Position numbers and translations under genes: made by a program. The notes beneath the pieces are model-generated. The model saw nothing but the letters and a program-made list of their open reading frames with translations. It was not told where the DNA came from and searched no databases. From NCBI RefSeq assembly GCF_963169125.1, contig NC_084802.1:17918896-17982895 (forward strand): a stretch of 64,000 nucleotides of DNA, written 5' to 3'. This document shows positions 1 through 12,250 of this stretch, piece by piece; the stretch's first letter is position 1, and every line of letters begins with the position of its first letter. This DNA is from Humulus lupulus (taxonomy: Eukaryota; Streptophyta; Magnoliopsida; Rosales; Cannabaceae).

Positions 1-810
1 GATAAGGTGCTAGAATGCTTTAATATACAAAACTCCAAAAAGGGTGATATGCCAACCCGTTCTGGAGTATTCGTTTCCAAAGAGCAGTGTCCCAAAACAC
101 CTCAGGAAGAGGAAGACATGAGACAATATCCCTATGCCTCAGCAGTAGGCAGTCTAATGTACGCCATGTTATGTACAAGACCTGACATTTGTTATGCAGT
201 AGGGATAGTCAGCCGTTATCAATCCAATCCTGGATTGAGTCATTGGACTGCAGTAAAGAATATTCTCAAGTATCTTAGAAATACTAGAGATTATATGCTT
301 GTTTATTCAGGTGGAGACCTGAACCCCACTGGTTACACTGATTCTGATTTTCAATCAGACAAAGATAGTCTGAAATCGACGTCTGGATCAGTGTTTACTC
401 TTGGAGGAGTAGCGGTAGTCTGGTGAAGTATTAAACAAACCAGCATTGCAGACTCCACCATGGAAGCCGAGTACATAGCAGCTTGTGAAGCAGCTAAGGA
501 GGCTGTGTGGCTCAAAAAGTTCTATTCCGATCTGGAAGTTGTACCAGATGTGGATAAGCCACTAGTCCTATACTGTGACAACAGTGGGGCAATAGCTAAC
601 TCAAAGGAACCACGGAGTCACAAGAGGGGAAAGCACATCGAGAGGAAGTATCACTTGCTAAGAGAGATAGTTCATCGGGGAGATGTTACAGTTATGAAGA
701 TAGCTTCAGAGCATAATCTTGCAGATCCTTTCACAAAGACTTTATCCATAAAATCTTTTAAGGAGCATGTAAGAAATATGGGAATGAGAGAGATGCATCA
801 TTTGCTTTAG
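1..810 (+). pseudogene. copia pol C-terminus (RT end and RNase H), one stop
   Basis: The frame starting at base 1 encodes the last part of copia reverse transcriptase (YASAVGSLMYAM and the TRPDICYAVG stretch) followed by RNase H with STMEAEYIAACEA, YCDNSGAIA, the HIERKYHLLRE block and the HNLADPFTK ending that is typical of plant copia polyproteins. The frame is open to the natural TAG at 808 except for one TGA at 424-426, just after VVW. Relatives commonly have Arg here, so CGA to TGA is likely (inference). RNase H removes the RNA strand during reverse transcription. The copy cannot make full-length pol without readthrough. Confidence 0.9.
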
Positions 811-823
811 GGAAAGTGGGAGA
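811..823 (+). other. copia polypurine tract
   Basis: GGAAAGTGGGAGA lies immediately before the LTR start at 825 and directly after the pol stop. It is the expected primer site for plus-strand DNA synthesis. Confidence 0.8.
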
Positions 824-824
824 T

Positions 825-3063
825 TGTTGGAAATGTGCCCTGAAAGCATATGTAGTAGACATTGTTTTTTGAAATAAATAAAAAATTGAATTTGTTATGC
901 ATATATTTTATGGACTGTATTATTCTATGATAATATTATGTAAATATCAGGAAAATTCCTAAGTTCATATATGTAATCTCAAACACGTATTGGTACGGGA
1001 GGATTGTGTTTGAGATAAATGAACTTGAATAGTTCGCAGTAAAATAAAGTTATGGAATCTTTAGATTAATTACTGCAAGTACGATCCACTAGTATTATGA
1101 ATACATGTGATCTAGATCCGGATCACTAGTGTGGTAGGACACTTTAGTGGAGGTGCTTTATATATTAGAGAATATATAGAACTGGACCAGATATGTTTAT
1201 TAATACTTAGTTAAATACCGTTTCGAAGTATTAATTAAATATATCAACTGATGATCATATACAAATAGATCTTAATCCTGAAGTTACTATGAACTCCTGT
1301 TTATATTATATGAGTTCTTTGATTCACTTGTTAGGGTCTGTTAGAATGATCAGGCTAAAAACTTTTGTTTTGGGAATCATTAATATAGATGGTTGGGGAC
1401 ATAGTATACAGATATGGAATCTATACCTTCTCACAAGAGATTGAATGATGGCTCCCTTAAGGGTTGACTTTTGGGACTGAAAGGTTATTGAACTCAAATT
1501 CATAATTTAGTTATGAATTAACCTTCACTAGTAGAGTCAATGGTACTTAAGGAAACAAGAGATAATTAAAAGGGTAAAACGGTAATTTTATTCCCGTATG
1601 AACCATTATTAGAGGGTCAAGTTGTATGCAATGATTATATCAATGGACGCCTTATGAATATAAAGTACTCAGTAAATGAAATGTCTATAATTACAAGAGT
1701 GCAGTCTCATATTTATAGTGGAATAATCATGAGATTAATAAATTAAGATTATTTAATTAAAGATTTTAATTAATAATCTCAAATTTATTGGAGCTTGGAA
1801 TTATAGGTCTATAGGTCCCCATAGCGGCTCTATCAACACTGTTCAAGGTAAGAGTTGATATGAAGGGTAAATAGTTTAAAGACATATTTAAGAAGAAATT
1901 TGTTCTTCAGGCCAAATATGCAATTATATGATAATAGTGATTAATTAATTAATTACAAATTAGTTGTAGTTAATAAAATTAATTAATATTTAATTATTGT
2001 ATACTTTTTTAAATTATATTAAATAATTAAATTAATTTTCGAAATTTAATTAAATAATTAATTAATTATAATTTTCGAAATTATAATAAATTAAATATTT
2101 ATTTTTGAAATTTTGGATTTAATTAATTGGTAGAATTAATTAAATATCTTTATTTGAGTGGGAGATAATGATCTGATAAGTTCAAATTGGATTTGAATTT
2201 AAAAGATTAATATTTATTCAAATAATTAATTATATTTGATAATTAATTAAAAAGATAATTAATTTGAATTAGTTATCAGGTTGTTAGATCTTATCTGACA
2301 AAGAAATTTGAATAAATAATTAAATAAAATTTGAAAAACCAATATCCCTAGAAATTAGGAAGCTACACGTTCACACACAGTCCAAGACTGTGTGTGGTGT
2401 GTAGGACCAGTATTTTTCAGGGATGGGATTTTTAATTTTATTTATTTAATTAATTAATTAATGGATAATTCAAAAAATTGGTTTTTTGGATTTTTTTTCA
2501 TTAATAGAATAATTAATTAATTAAAAAGTAAATTGTAAAATGGTTACAGATTTATTTTTTAAATTTTGAATATTTTCTGTTAAGTATGACTGATCAGAAA
2601 ATTATTCAGATAAGATAAGTGAAGTGAGTAAGACAACTCTGAACATTCGCTCTGTGAAAAATAGAACGATAGTTTTCTCTCCCTGAAAATAAAGAACCAA
2701 TTCTCAGACCTATTCTCTTGATCTCATGAGTTGAGTACATTAAGTAGAATCACAAATAAACTATCTTTCATTCTCTAAGTGCCCACGCATTTCTTGAGGT
2801 GTAGAGAACGCTTTGGAAGATCTTGGTGTGAGTACGTGGGAGCGGCTTGGATAGGAAGATCGTTCTAAATACAAAAAGATAGCAAGGACACTTGATAGGC
2901 TTCAAGAGGTATGATTTCTATTATTATCTTGCTTATGATTAATGTATGTATATTAATGGATTCGCATATTTAAAGGTAGTTTAAATATGTTACAAAAATT
3001 TTGTTGTACACTGGGCCAACCATACCACCATTCCACTGCGTATTAGGAAACTCGATCCTAACA
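825..3063 (+). repeat. copia 3' LTR (2.2 kb)
   Basis: A long, AT-rich LTR that begins TGTTGG and ends CCTAACA. It shares a conserved block around TTTATTGGAGCTT (about 1793-1805) followed by a GGTCCCC motif with the three copia solo LTRs elsewhere in the window (3762-5652, and the minus-strand copies at 13357-15400 and 35735-37558). All four therefore belong to one broad long-LTR copia group. An inverted pair of CACACA/TGTGTG-rich arms lies near 2370-2400. No gene is seen in it. Confidence 0.88.
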
Positions 3064-3444
3064 AACTTTTCGGTGGATAATCACACTATGATCTTTCTAT
3101 GAGTATTCAAAAAAAAAGTTCAAAAGTCCTTTCCTTGAGCCTTCTCTTTCATATTTATAGGCTCAAGGGGGTTACATGAGCCAATGGGCCTTAATTATCC
3201 TTAATATCAGCGTATCAAGGCAATAAAGAGAAAATAATAAATGTAGTTATTACAAGATTACATATCTTTAAAGGAAATAAACCGAAGCATGCGACCAGGC
3301 TGGTCGCATCTAATCGCGAGATCTGATGAAGCAATAAGGAGCTGGTCGATATGCGAACAACACCTCTTCACTTTGACGCTGCCACGTGCCAACCACGTGT
3401 AATAAATTCCTGCCACATCATCAGAAGCCATTTTTTGGTAAACA
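3064..3444 (-). repeat. Tat-like gypsy LTR fragment
   Basis: This stretch resembles the 590-bp LTRs at 44971 and 56024 in layout. It has a CCTTGAG..TATTTATAGGCTCAAGG block (a TATA box when read on the minus strand, near 3149-3160), then GACCAGGCTGGTCGC, then paired CACGTG-like sites, and ends TTTGGTAAACA at 3444. The left side is cut by the copia element. At 3445 the sequence changes abruptly to gypsy RNase H coding DNA, so this LTR itself probably inserted into that gypsy pol gene. Confidence 0.6.
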
Positions 3445-3761
3445 CCTTCCTACAGTTCGAGATAAGTTTGTGGTTTACTATGACGCTTCGAGGCAGGGTC
3501 TAGGTTGTGTACTTATGTAGACAGGAAATGTGATTGCCTATGCATCACGTCAGTTGAAAGATTATGAGCAGAGATATCCCACACATGATTTAGAGCTGTC
3601 AGCGATTTTTTTTGCACTGAAGGTGTGGCGGCATTAATTGTATGGTGAGAAGTGTGAGATATACACTAATCACAAGAGCCTGAAGTACTTTTTCACTCAG
3701 AAGGATTTGAACATGAGGCAGAGACATTGGTTGGAACTGGTATAAGATTATGATTGTGAGA
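3445..3761 (+). pseudogene. gypsy RNase H fragment (Tekay-like)
   Basis: Decayed Ty3/gypsy RNase H coding DNA. Recognisable in frame are the FVVYYDAS start with the first catalytic Asp, [36 protein letters not shown] and LV.DYDCE, each aligning with the better-kept copy at 23257-23560. Three stops interrupt it (TAG after CVLM, TAA after WRH, TAA after LELV). Compared with the other copy these are CAA, TAT and AAG codons. The frame stops at 3761 where a copia solo LTR entered and resumes at 5653. Confidence 0.85.
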
Positions 3762-5652
3762 TGTTAGGAGTGTGTCCTAAAAGCATATAAAGACATTTTT
3801 TTTTATGAATAAATAAATACAATGGTTTATTATTATTGTCATATTTATATTGTTAAATTATTGTTTGAATAATTTTGTAAATATCAGAAAAATTCCATAT
3901 TCATTATTGAGGATGTGATCTTGTATTAGTACGAGAGAATTAAGATCACATGAATGAATAAAAATAGTCAACAACGACAAATTAAAGTTATGGAATTCTT
4001 TAATTGGAGTTGTAAGTACGGTTTACTAAGTATCATAATGATACAAATAATCTAGATTCAGATTATTGATGTGGTAAGACATCTCGGTAAAGGTGTTTTA
4101 TATAATATGATTATATATGACATGGACCGATATGAATTAAAGTCTTTATCCAAAAACTATTTAACAATAAAGACTTGTAATTCATATCATAACTGATGAT
4201 CATTTATAGATCAACCTAAATCCTGAGTGTTCATGAACTCCTGTTCATGTTTATTAAATCTTTTGATTCATTCGTTAAGGTCTCTTCAAAGAATGAGGCT
4301 AATGACTTTTGTTTTGGAGATTTAATATCATGGATGGCTGGGAACATGTATCAACAATACGGAATCTAATCTTTCCTAACAGATCGTATATTAGTTCCCT
4401 TAAGGGTTAATTCTGGAACTGAATGATTTTGAGTTCAAATCTATAATTAGATTATAGATTAATTATTCACTAGTGAATTAATGGTACTTAAGGAATAGGA
4501 AGTAAATTAGAAAGGTTAAATGGTAATTCTCCCATTCTAATTTATGAGCTAATTAATTAGAGGGTTGAACTATTGTAAGATGGTTATATCAATGGACGAC
4601 TTAAGAAAAAGATTTCTGTAAAAGTATATATATAACATAAAGAGTGCAATTCTGAATTTGTAGTGGAGTAATATCATAATTAATAAATTAACTATTATAA
4701 TTAAAGAGTTTAATTATTTAGTTTCAATTTATTGGAGCTTAATGTTATAGGTCCATGGTCCCCGAAATGGCTCAAACAATCACTGTCAAAGGCAAATACA
4801 AAAAATGGGCAAAAAGGACTTATGTGATAAGTAAAATATTTTTCTATGTATCAAACATAATTATTGTTTAATTATGTGTAATTAATTAATTATTTAATTT
4901 AACAAAAATATAATTAATTTTGAATTAATTTATTTTTGAGATTTTTGGTATTTAAATAATAATAAAAATTGGGAAAAATCACATGCATGCACAGGCATGT
5001 GGTACATGTGTGGCACAGTGCACAGGCACTGTGCTACACGCATAAGAGATGGACTTAGTCTCTTGATTCCACAATTTTAGTTATTTAAATATTAAATAAA
5101 TAATGAGATATTTTAATATGATTAAAATATTATTATTTAAACAAAAATCTGATAACTGATCAGTTATTTTGAATTTGTTTAAAATAACAAATATTTTAAT
5201 ATATTGGATATTATTAAATATTGGATATCAGTTTTCACAGAACGTAATTTTTCAGAGAAAGAAAAATATTTAGGATTCTCTCAGAGAAAAGAGAACAGTG
5301 ACAAAAACAAATGTCATTGTTCTTCACAAAACCTAGGTCCAAACTTTATCAGATCTCATGTGTTGAGAACATCTAATAAATAGTTATTGCCTATTATTTG
5401 TATAGCGAGCCCACACTCGTTCTTTGTGTGACTGAGAACATTTTGGAAGATCTTGGTGTGAGATCTCAAGGATTCAGCCATACGAAAAGATAGCAGCAAG
5501 GAAGGACCTGAGGTAATTTTTCTATTCTTGTCCTTGATTCAATATATATATGAATGTGAAGAAGTAGATCTAGAAATCTTATGGGATTAATCTGACAATT
5601 TGATTGTTGTTCTGCTGCGCATAATCTCTGATTTGATCAATAAAAACCAACA
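3762..5652 (+). repeat. copia solo LTR with 5-bp TSD
   Basis: A 1,891-bp LTR starting TGTTAGGAG and ending ACCAACA, flanked by the perfect direct repeat TGAGA (3757-3761 and 5653-5657). Removing the LTR and one TSD copy restores the codon phase of the interrupted gypsy pol, which proves the boundaries. No internal coding DNA, PBS or PPT is present, so this is a solo LTR left by LTR-LTR recombination. It carries the TTTATTGGAGCTT block near 4730 shared by the other copia LTRs here. Confidence 0.95.
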
Positions 5653-6981
5653 TGAGATTCTCTATCACCCTGGGAAGGCCAACGTGGTAGCAGATGCCTT
5701 AAGTCGGAAGGGGTCAGGACAATTATATAGTGCCAGACATATATCACAGAAGTTGGCTGATGAGATGACTCAAGCGGGGATAGAGTTAGTGCTCGGACGG
5801 TTGGCCAATATCACGTTATAGTCTACTCTCTTGGAGAGAATCAATCATAGATAGTTAGATGATCCACAGTTAAGGTAGGTTAGGGAGGACGTCCTAGCTG
5901 GAGCAGCTAAGGACTATTCGGTTTCGAGTTTGGGTTTATTGAGGTATAAGGGTCGGATTTGTGTTCTGATGGACACCGAGATCAGACGGGAGATTTTGGA
6001 TGAGTCTCACACCTCTCATATTCTCTTCATCCAGGCACCACGAAGATGTACCAAGACCTGAGAGTTTTATATTGGTGGCCTGGGATGAAGAGGGATGTGA
6101 CAGAGTATGTAGCGAGGTGCCTGACCTGTCAGCAGGTCAAGACTGAGCATCAGAGTTCGGCAGGACTATTACAGTCTCTGGATATCCCAGAGTGGAAGTG
6201 GGAAGATATCACGATGGATTTCATGGTAGGCTTGCCCAGGACAGTGGGCTAGCATGATTCTATTTGGGTCATTGTGGATCGGTACACAAAATCAGCTCAT
6301 TTTCTACCAGTGAGGATGAATTACACAGCTGACCAGTATGCAGATCTCTATGTGAGAGAGATAGCTCGCCTTAATGGGACACCGAGGTCCATCGTGTTTG
6401 ATAGGGACCCTATCTTTACTTCCAAGTTTTGGGGGAGTTTGCAGAGAGCAATGGGTACACAGCTGAAGTTTAGCACAACTTATCATCCTCAGACCAATGG
6501 TCAGTTTGAGAGGACTATCTAGATATTGGAGGACATGCTGAGAGCATGTGTGTTGGACTTTGAAGGGCCCTGGAGTAAGTATTTACCTCTGATAGAATTT
6601 TCTTCTAACAGTTTTCAGTCTACCATCAGAGTGGCACCTTATGAGATGTTGTATGGTAGGATATGCAGGTCGCCCATTCACTGGGATAAGATGGGTGAGA
6701 GGAAATATCTAGGTCTGGATGCAGTCCAGAGGACCACTGAGGCTATCAAGAAGATTAGAGCTCGAATGCTCGCTTCTCAGAGTAGGCAGAAGAGTTATTC
6801 TAACCTGAGGCGGAGGAACGTAGAGTTCCAGGTGGGAGACTATGTCTTCCTTAAGGTTTCACCTCTGAGAGGGGTGAAGAGGTTTGGGAAGAAGGGTAAG
6901 TTGAGCCCTAGGTTTGTGGGACTGTTTGAGATCCTGGAGAGGATCGAGCATGTGGGCTACAGGTTGCCATCTTGGAGAGAT
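5653..6981 (+). pseudogene. gypsy integrase region (Tekay-like), decayed
   Basis: Continuation of the gypsy pol interrupted at 3761. It holds the end of RNase H ([16 protein letters not shown]), then the integrase zinc-binding region (CLTCQQV), the catalytic core with ITMDFMVGLP, FDRDPIFTSKFWG and NGQFERTI (the D, D and E positions), and the GDYVFLKVSP/GKLSPRFVG C-terminal part. Frame-breaking changes lie around 5820-6045; after 6046 one frame is kept with TAG codons at 6250 and 6520. Both align with CAG in the copy at 24150-24430, so C-to-T change is the likely cause. It ends abruptly at about 6981, where LTR sequence begins, so several hundred bases of the pol tail and PPT are deleted. Confidence 0.88.
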
Positions 6982-9900
6982 CCAAAAATTACCTAATAAG
7001 GCTTAGGGCCTTGATTAGGGGGGCGGGATGACAATATATGGAATTACATGTTTAATTGCTATATTAATTGTGAATATGTGAATTATGTGATAATATGATT
7101 AAATGCGCATATTTAGGGGTATTAAATATGCATGTGGGCCCGCTTCTTATTAGAAAGGGCGACTTGGGTAATTTGGCCCGTTGCGGGCATAATTGTATAT
7201 TTATGTGCATATATATGATATATGTGAGAGACCACATTATTATTTGGGTTTATTTGGGTTACTCGACACGAGGCAATCCTAGGAAGCAAGCTAGCAGGAA
7301 AGTCACAATGGGACCCAATACCTAACTCGGGGCGAGTCAAGGGGTATTTTGGGTAATAGTCATTTAATTGGGTTATCGGGTTATGGAAATAAATATTTGG
7401 AGATATATTTGAAGTTAGAGAGTTTAGGATGGATTATTGGGGAAATTTACTATTTTGCCCTCGGGGACGTTTTTGGTACCCTGAGCCTTGGGATTAACTT
7501 AAGTGACTTAAGTTAGATAAGACAAAAATAAGGGAAACAATTGGAAGCTGCCTAAACCGACCCCCTCCCTTTCTCTCACCTCACTCTTTTCTTTTCTCAA
7601 AACTCTCTCAAGCTAAACCATTGGAAAACAAGGGGATTTTAACTAGAAGTCACAAGAATTGAAGCTTAGGACTTGGGGATTAATCTGTCACAGCATGTGG
7701 ATTCAAACAGTAATTGAGGTGAGCTTTGAATTTTGATTTTTGGCCATTAAATTCTGAGTTTTCATGGCTGGTTTTAAGTGTTCTTGAGCTCTTAAAGTTC
7801 AAAGCTTTAATTGGTGGTTTAATGAGTTTTGGGACTAGTATTCTATTGGGTTTTTTTTGTTGGGAGCATATTTGTAACTTCCTGGATAGCCAAGATCGTT
7901 ACACTGTGTGTTTATAAAGGTGCAAGACTTGCTAATCAAGTCATTTAGTTAAAAACGTGTTACTGAAACCATAATTAAACTAGGGTTAAAAGATTTTGAT
8001 CATAAAAGTTACATTTCATTTAAATAGACATTTCGTACATGGGATCCCAAAAGAAATAGAGTTTAAAAGACAGTTTACAAAAATTTCAGGTTGCAAACAA
8101 GTACAGGCCACTCTAAGGGCAAAACAAACATTTAGGCTTCTCCTGTACTGAACCATTCCTCAGCCGTGGCGGCCGATTAGCTGACTATGTACATTCAGCC
8201 TCAAAGCTCTCCAACTCAAGACTGGTCAACCTTGTCCTTGCCTTTACCTGCACCACGTAGCACCCGTGAGCTAAGGCCGAGCAAGAAAACTATAATGCAT
8301 AGCACAAGAGACAACCAACAGGCAGATAATTTACGAATCATCAATCAGATAAACAACAAGTCATACAGCTCACATAAACAGTGATATCAAACTACAATTC
8401 AATAATCAGTTACTCAGATAACAAACTCACCACAATCATCAGTTTAAACAACATTAAGCATATCACGCCAAAATCCAGGGTCGGCGCCCTTAGGCCGCAC
8501 CCTCTAATTATCCCACTGACTCTGGCTCGCTTAGGTCAAGCTCGGTGATTATGTTTTTAACCTTAGCTACCAGTGGTCAAGCCACGCCCTGTGCGCAAAT
8601 ATTAATTATGGCACTCTTAGGTTGTTTATCACATGTCCCCATGACATAATACCATCTCATGACATTACATACAAATATAGGGATCTCTTAGTCACAATAT
8701 AATCACATAATCGGGTGCAGTTTCTTACCTTAGATTCTGATAGCTTTGATTAGTGAAATTGACCTTCAAGCACAATCCCGTCCAAGCCATAGTGTGCACC
8801 TAGTCACAGCCATAAATTAGAACCATCACTAAACTTCAATTCCGTAACCTAACCTCGGGACTAATCCCGAGCCCTCGGGAAGCCCTAATTCCACCAAACG
8901 GGGTGGTGGAATCAAACCCTGAGCCCCCGGGAAAAAACCCTAAGAAAATACCCAAAAACCCATTTCTGAAGGCAGGGTAGCGCTACAACGCTACAAACAA
9001 AAGAAAAATCCCCCAGAAAACCCAAGCCCAGCGATGTAGCGCCCTAAAGCTAGTGCTACTTACAACACCTTCAGCACTCTGAGTTTCTCCTTCGAATTTC
9101 CTTGAGCCAAACCTCCAAGAAACCCCTCCAAACCTCAACCACACTCTAAATTGAGCCTACCATCCTCTACATCTCATCCCACATAGCCTAACAACATAAA
9201 ACTTAGCCACATGCACCATCAAACAAAGAAAACAAGAATTGAACTCAAAACTCAAGAACTCATCAGAAAACCAGAATCAACCAAGCAACTCAGATGATCA
9301 GGCTAAAAAATTCTTACCTTTAATAGGGAATTCGACCCTAGGTTTCCCTTAGTGCCCTTCCAGCCTTTATCTCCTCAATTCCCAAAGCTCAATTCCCTTC
9401 ATTTCCATCCAAAGTTCAAGTTTAGAAATCAATTCCAACAAAACTCATAAACTCAAGAACAACCTTTAAACTTTACCTTAATTGAGTATTAACTATAGCT
9501 GAACCTCTAGCCACTTCAAGGATCAAAGTCTCAAGACTTTTCCTAGACCTTCCCTGAGATTCCAGCTCCAAAACTAACAAGAAATGGTGAAGAATAGAGC
9601 AAATTGAGAGGGGAAGAAAGGGGTGAGTTAGATGTTCTGTTTTTTTTTTTCTTCTTTCTTTCCTTTTGCTTCTTTCCTTCAACTTCTAATTCATTCTACA
9701 GCTTCCACTAACTCTAAAAAGGCAGATTAATACCTATCCCTTTTTAAACACCAAAAGACCATATTTCCCTCCCAAATATAACCCAACCATTAATCACTAT
9801 AAAGGCATTTTGGTCATTGTTCCCAATTCCCGCTAATTCCTCGAGTGTCCCTAATAATTACCACTTGCATCCCGTCACCTAACTAATCACCAATTATTTT

Positions 9901-11943
9901 CCTCAATGTCAAATAGTCTCCAATATATTTCCCGAATTCCCAAAAATACCCCCAGGCTCCCCCGAGCTAGGTATAAATCCCCACCGTGACTTTTTCGCTA
10001 AACCACTCACTAGGATCGCCTTGAGTCACAAGCTGTAAATATATCCACATAATAATGTGGTCTGAACAATTTATCACAGATAATCATGTTTATGCCCTCA
10101 ACAAGCCAAAATTACAGATATGCCCTTTTCAATCTAATCAGGGCCTACATGCATACTAATACTCATAATCATGCATCTCATATATCCAAATAATCATATA
10201 AGCATGCTTATCACATAATCATGCATTTAATCATTTAAATCACACATAATCCAGTTATGCCCTCCCGACACACTAATTAAGGCCCTTAAGCCTTATTATT
10301 AATTTTGGGTCGTTACAATATTAGAGTTGTTGTATTGATTTAATTGTGTTGTTGGGATGAATTTGGGTTAAATTCGATGGGATTTGGCTGCTGAAATGAA
10401 GGTTTTTCTAGGTTCGAAGTGGTTAGGTCGCGACTCTATTCTTGGTGTGTCGCGACCCTCTAGAATAGATGGGAGCCAGGGATGAGGGCGAGCCACGACG
10501 CCACTATGGTTGGGACGCGGTGCGTGTCTGCTGGTTGGGGAGGCTGAGCCTCTGGTTGGAGGAGAGCCGCGACATAGGGGCATGGGGCCGCGGCTCTTAG
10601 GGGGTTTTTGGACCCCAAGAAGATTTTGAGCATGGGAACTCAACCTTAGGGGCTCAGAATTGTTTCCACTACCCAGTTTGGTGGAACCCGAGGCCCCAGA
10701 TGCTAGGACTTGTTTCGGAAGCCTTTGATCACTCGATATTAATAGAATCTTATTTTATGGTTGTGACTTAGGGTATCGCTAAGGGCTCGGAACTGGGATC
10801 GTGCTCGAGGGTCGTTCTTGTTTGCGCTTGCTTGGACTTAAGGTAAGAAAGCTGCACCCATAATGTGTTATATATGATTAGGGCTTGGCCCGTCTGTTGT
10901 ATATTAATATGATTAGGGCTTGGGCCACAGGATTTGTTATGTTAGGTTATTGTTCTAAATGCTTGTCGATAAATGCTTAAGTGCTTATATTCATTACATG
11001 AATTCTATGAGTAGGGCATGTGGCCCCGTTATATGAATATGTTAGTGTTATGAAAATGGTTATTCTATGGGATTATATGATTAGCATGAATATGTGCTTA
11101 ATGTGTTGGGATGTGCCTATCCACATCTGTTTCTTATAAGTAAGATATGTAATCCTAGATCAGGGCTTGACTTATGAGTCAAGGACGGCAAAAGCATGAT
11201 GTACGCTGGTCGAGAGGCATTGGCCTAAACCAGCAACGTACTATTACGTTGATCGACTCTAAGGTCGATGGTGAACAACGGGGGTTGGGCTAGCTCTATG
11301 GCTAGTGAGACAGAGCTAAGGGCGAGGCCCCAGATGACTCTATGGTCACGTAGCTAGAGCATAGGCCCGGAAAGTTGGCTTAAAAGCCAACTGAATAGGG
11401 AAGCGGCCCCAAGTTGATCCAATGATCATGTTATTGAACTTAAATGATATTGGTTATGAATTAATGTTTCCGATTCTTATTGAATGGTTATTTTAAAGTT
11501 ATACTTTCTGTTGTTGCACGTTCTGTTTTCTTGCTGAGCCTCGGCTCACGGGTGCTTTGTGGTGCAGGTAAGGGGAAGGGAAAGCTTGACCAGCCATGAG
11601 TTGGAGAGCTTCGGTGGCGGGATGTACATATGCGGCTACTTTACCATCACGACCGGGGTTATCTCAAAGGAACTAGGGTTTTAGCCCCGTTTTTCCGCTT
11701 AGGCCGACTGATGTAATCATTTGATATGTATCTATCCTTTTTAACAGTTGAGTTGTAATATTTTGGGATCCCATGTTATATAACACTTTTGGAATAAAAG
11801 TCAATAGTTCTTTGACCAAACTTTTTAACCCTAACCCTAGTCATTAACCTTAGTTACACGCTTTAAGCCAAATGACCTGATCAGCAGGTCTGACACAATT
11901 TTAAGTACATAGTGTAACAGTCCTGGATTAGGAGGGCGTTACA
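6982..11943 (+). repeat. Tekay-like gypsy 3' LTR, split by another LTR
   Basis: This LTR matches the start of the gypsy LTRs at 44548 and 62830 (CCTAATAAGG..CCTTGATTAGG), lacking only the first bases. It runs to GGGCGTTACA at 11943. Bases 7873-10317 are a foreign solo LTR plus a TSD, so the LTR proper is 6982-7872 plus 10323-11943, about 2.5 kb. Typical features include the CTCACGGGTGCTTTGTGG block near 11546 and the palindrome TGGGATCCCA at 11764-11773. It should be the 3' LTR of the pol relic at 3445-6981. The 5 bp after its end, AACAC (11944-11948), is its expected TSD, but the left copy is not visible. Confidence 0.85.
7873..10317 (-). repeat. gypsy solo LTR, inverted, with TSD ATATT
   Basis: A 2,445-bp Tekay-like LTR lying on the minus strand. 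On the plus strand it opens TGTAACTTCC and closes GGGTCGTTACA. It is flanked by perfect ATATT repeats (7868-7872 and 10318-10322). The order of conserved blocks is the reverse of the surrounding LTR: TGGGATCCCA at 8040-8049, then GCACCCGTGAG near 8259. There is no internal region, so it is a solo LTR. Open frames inside it are short and not supported as genes. Confidence 0.93.
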
Positions 11944-11948
11944 AACAC

Positions 11949-12192
11949 CTACTTCCACTTCCCCAAGGTAAACCCACTGTTGATAATTTGCTTGAAAACC
12001 TCAATCAAAGACATGAGCCTCCACCTTATCAACAGTTTGTAATATAATATTCAAACATCTAAGACACATACATGGGATCCTCTTGTCACAGTCTACGTGT
12101 TCCTTCGCCATTCTCAAGAAGGATTGGAGACTGCTCCAATAAGCATAATCGCGTTGATTTCTCATTTTCATCCTACTCTTATCAATCGCCAT
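11949..12192 (-). pseudogene. CACTA TNP2-type transposase, N-terminal domain
   Basis: Starts at a good ATG (12192) and encodes a transposase-associated domain of the TNP2 class: DYAYWSSLQSFLRMAKEHV, then a C-x-C-x2-C type metal-binding cluster (RIPCMCLRCLN), then the VEAHVFD stretch. A TGA at 12001-12003 replaces what is usually a residue before GF. The same frame continues as GFQANYQQWVYLGE, a recognisable continuation of the domain, until the gypsy LTR boundary at 11943. The domain normally precedes the DDE transposase, which is absent here. This copy is dead through both the stop and the insertion. Confidence 0.8.
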
Positions 12193-12233
12193 CTATGGTA
12201 CAAAAGTAAAATATCATTAAGTAGAATTGACTC

Positions 12234-12250
12234 TGTGTGTGTGTGTGTGT
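12234..12250. repeat. (TG)n microsatellite
   Basis: An uninterrupted TG dinucleotide run within the CACTA leader. Confidence 0.9.

Larger units (their letters stand above)
1..3063 (+). mobile_element. Ty1/copia retrotransposon, 3' portion
   Basis: This is the 3' part of a Ty1/copia element whose 5' LTR, gag, integrase and most of the reverse transcriptase lie before the window. Visible in order are the end of RT plus RNase H (1-810), a purine-rich tract (811-823) and a 2,239-bp 3' LTR (825-3063) bounded by TGTTGG and CCTAACA. The copia assignment rests on RNase H directly following RT at the C-terminus of pol. The flanking duplication cannot be checked because the left end is missing. It appears to have inserted into the Tat-like LTR fragment that resumes at 3064. 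Confidence 0.9.

Noticed and set aside
10368..10643. 91-aa minus-strand frame in the LTR
   Set aside because: Low-complexity translation of a GC-rich LTR stretch; the matching place in sister LTRs (57135, 63612) is not conserved as protein.
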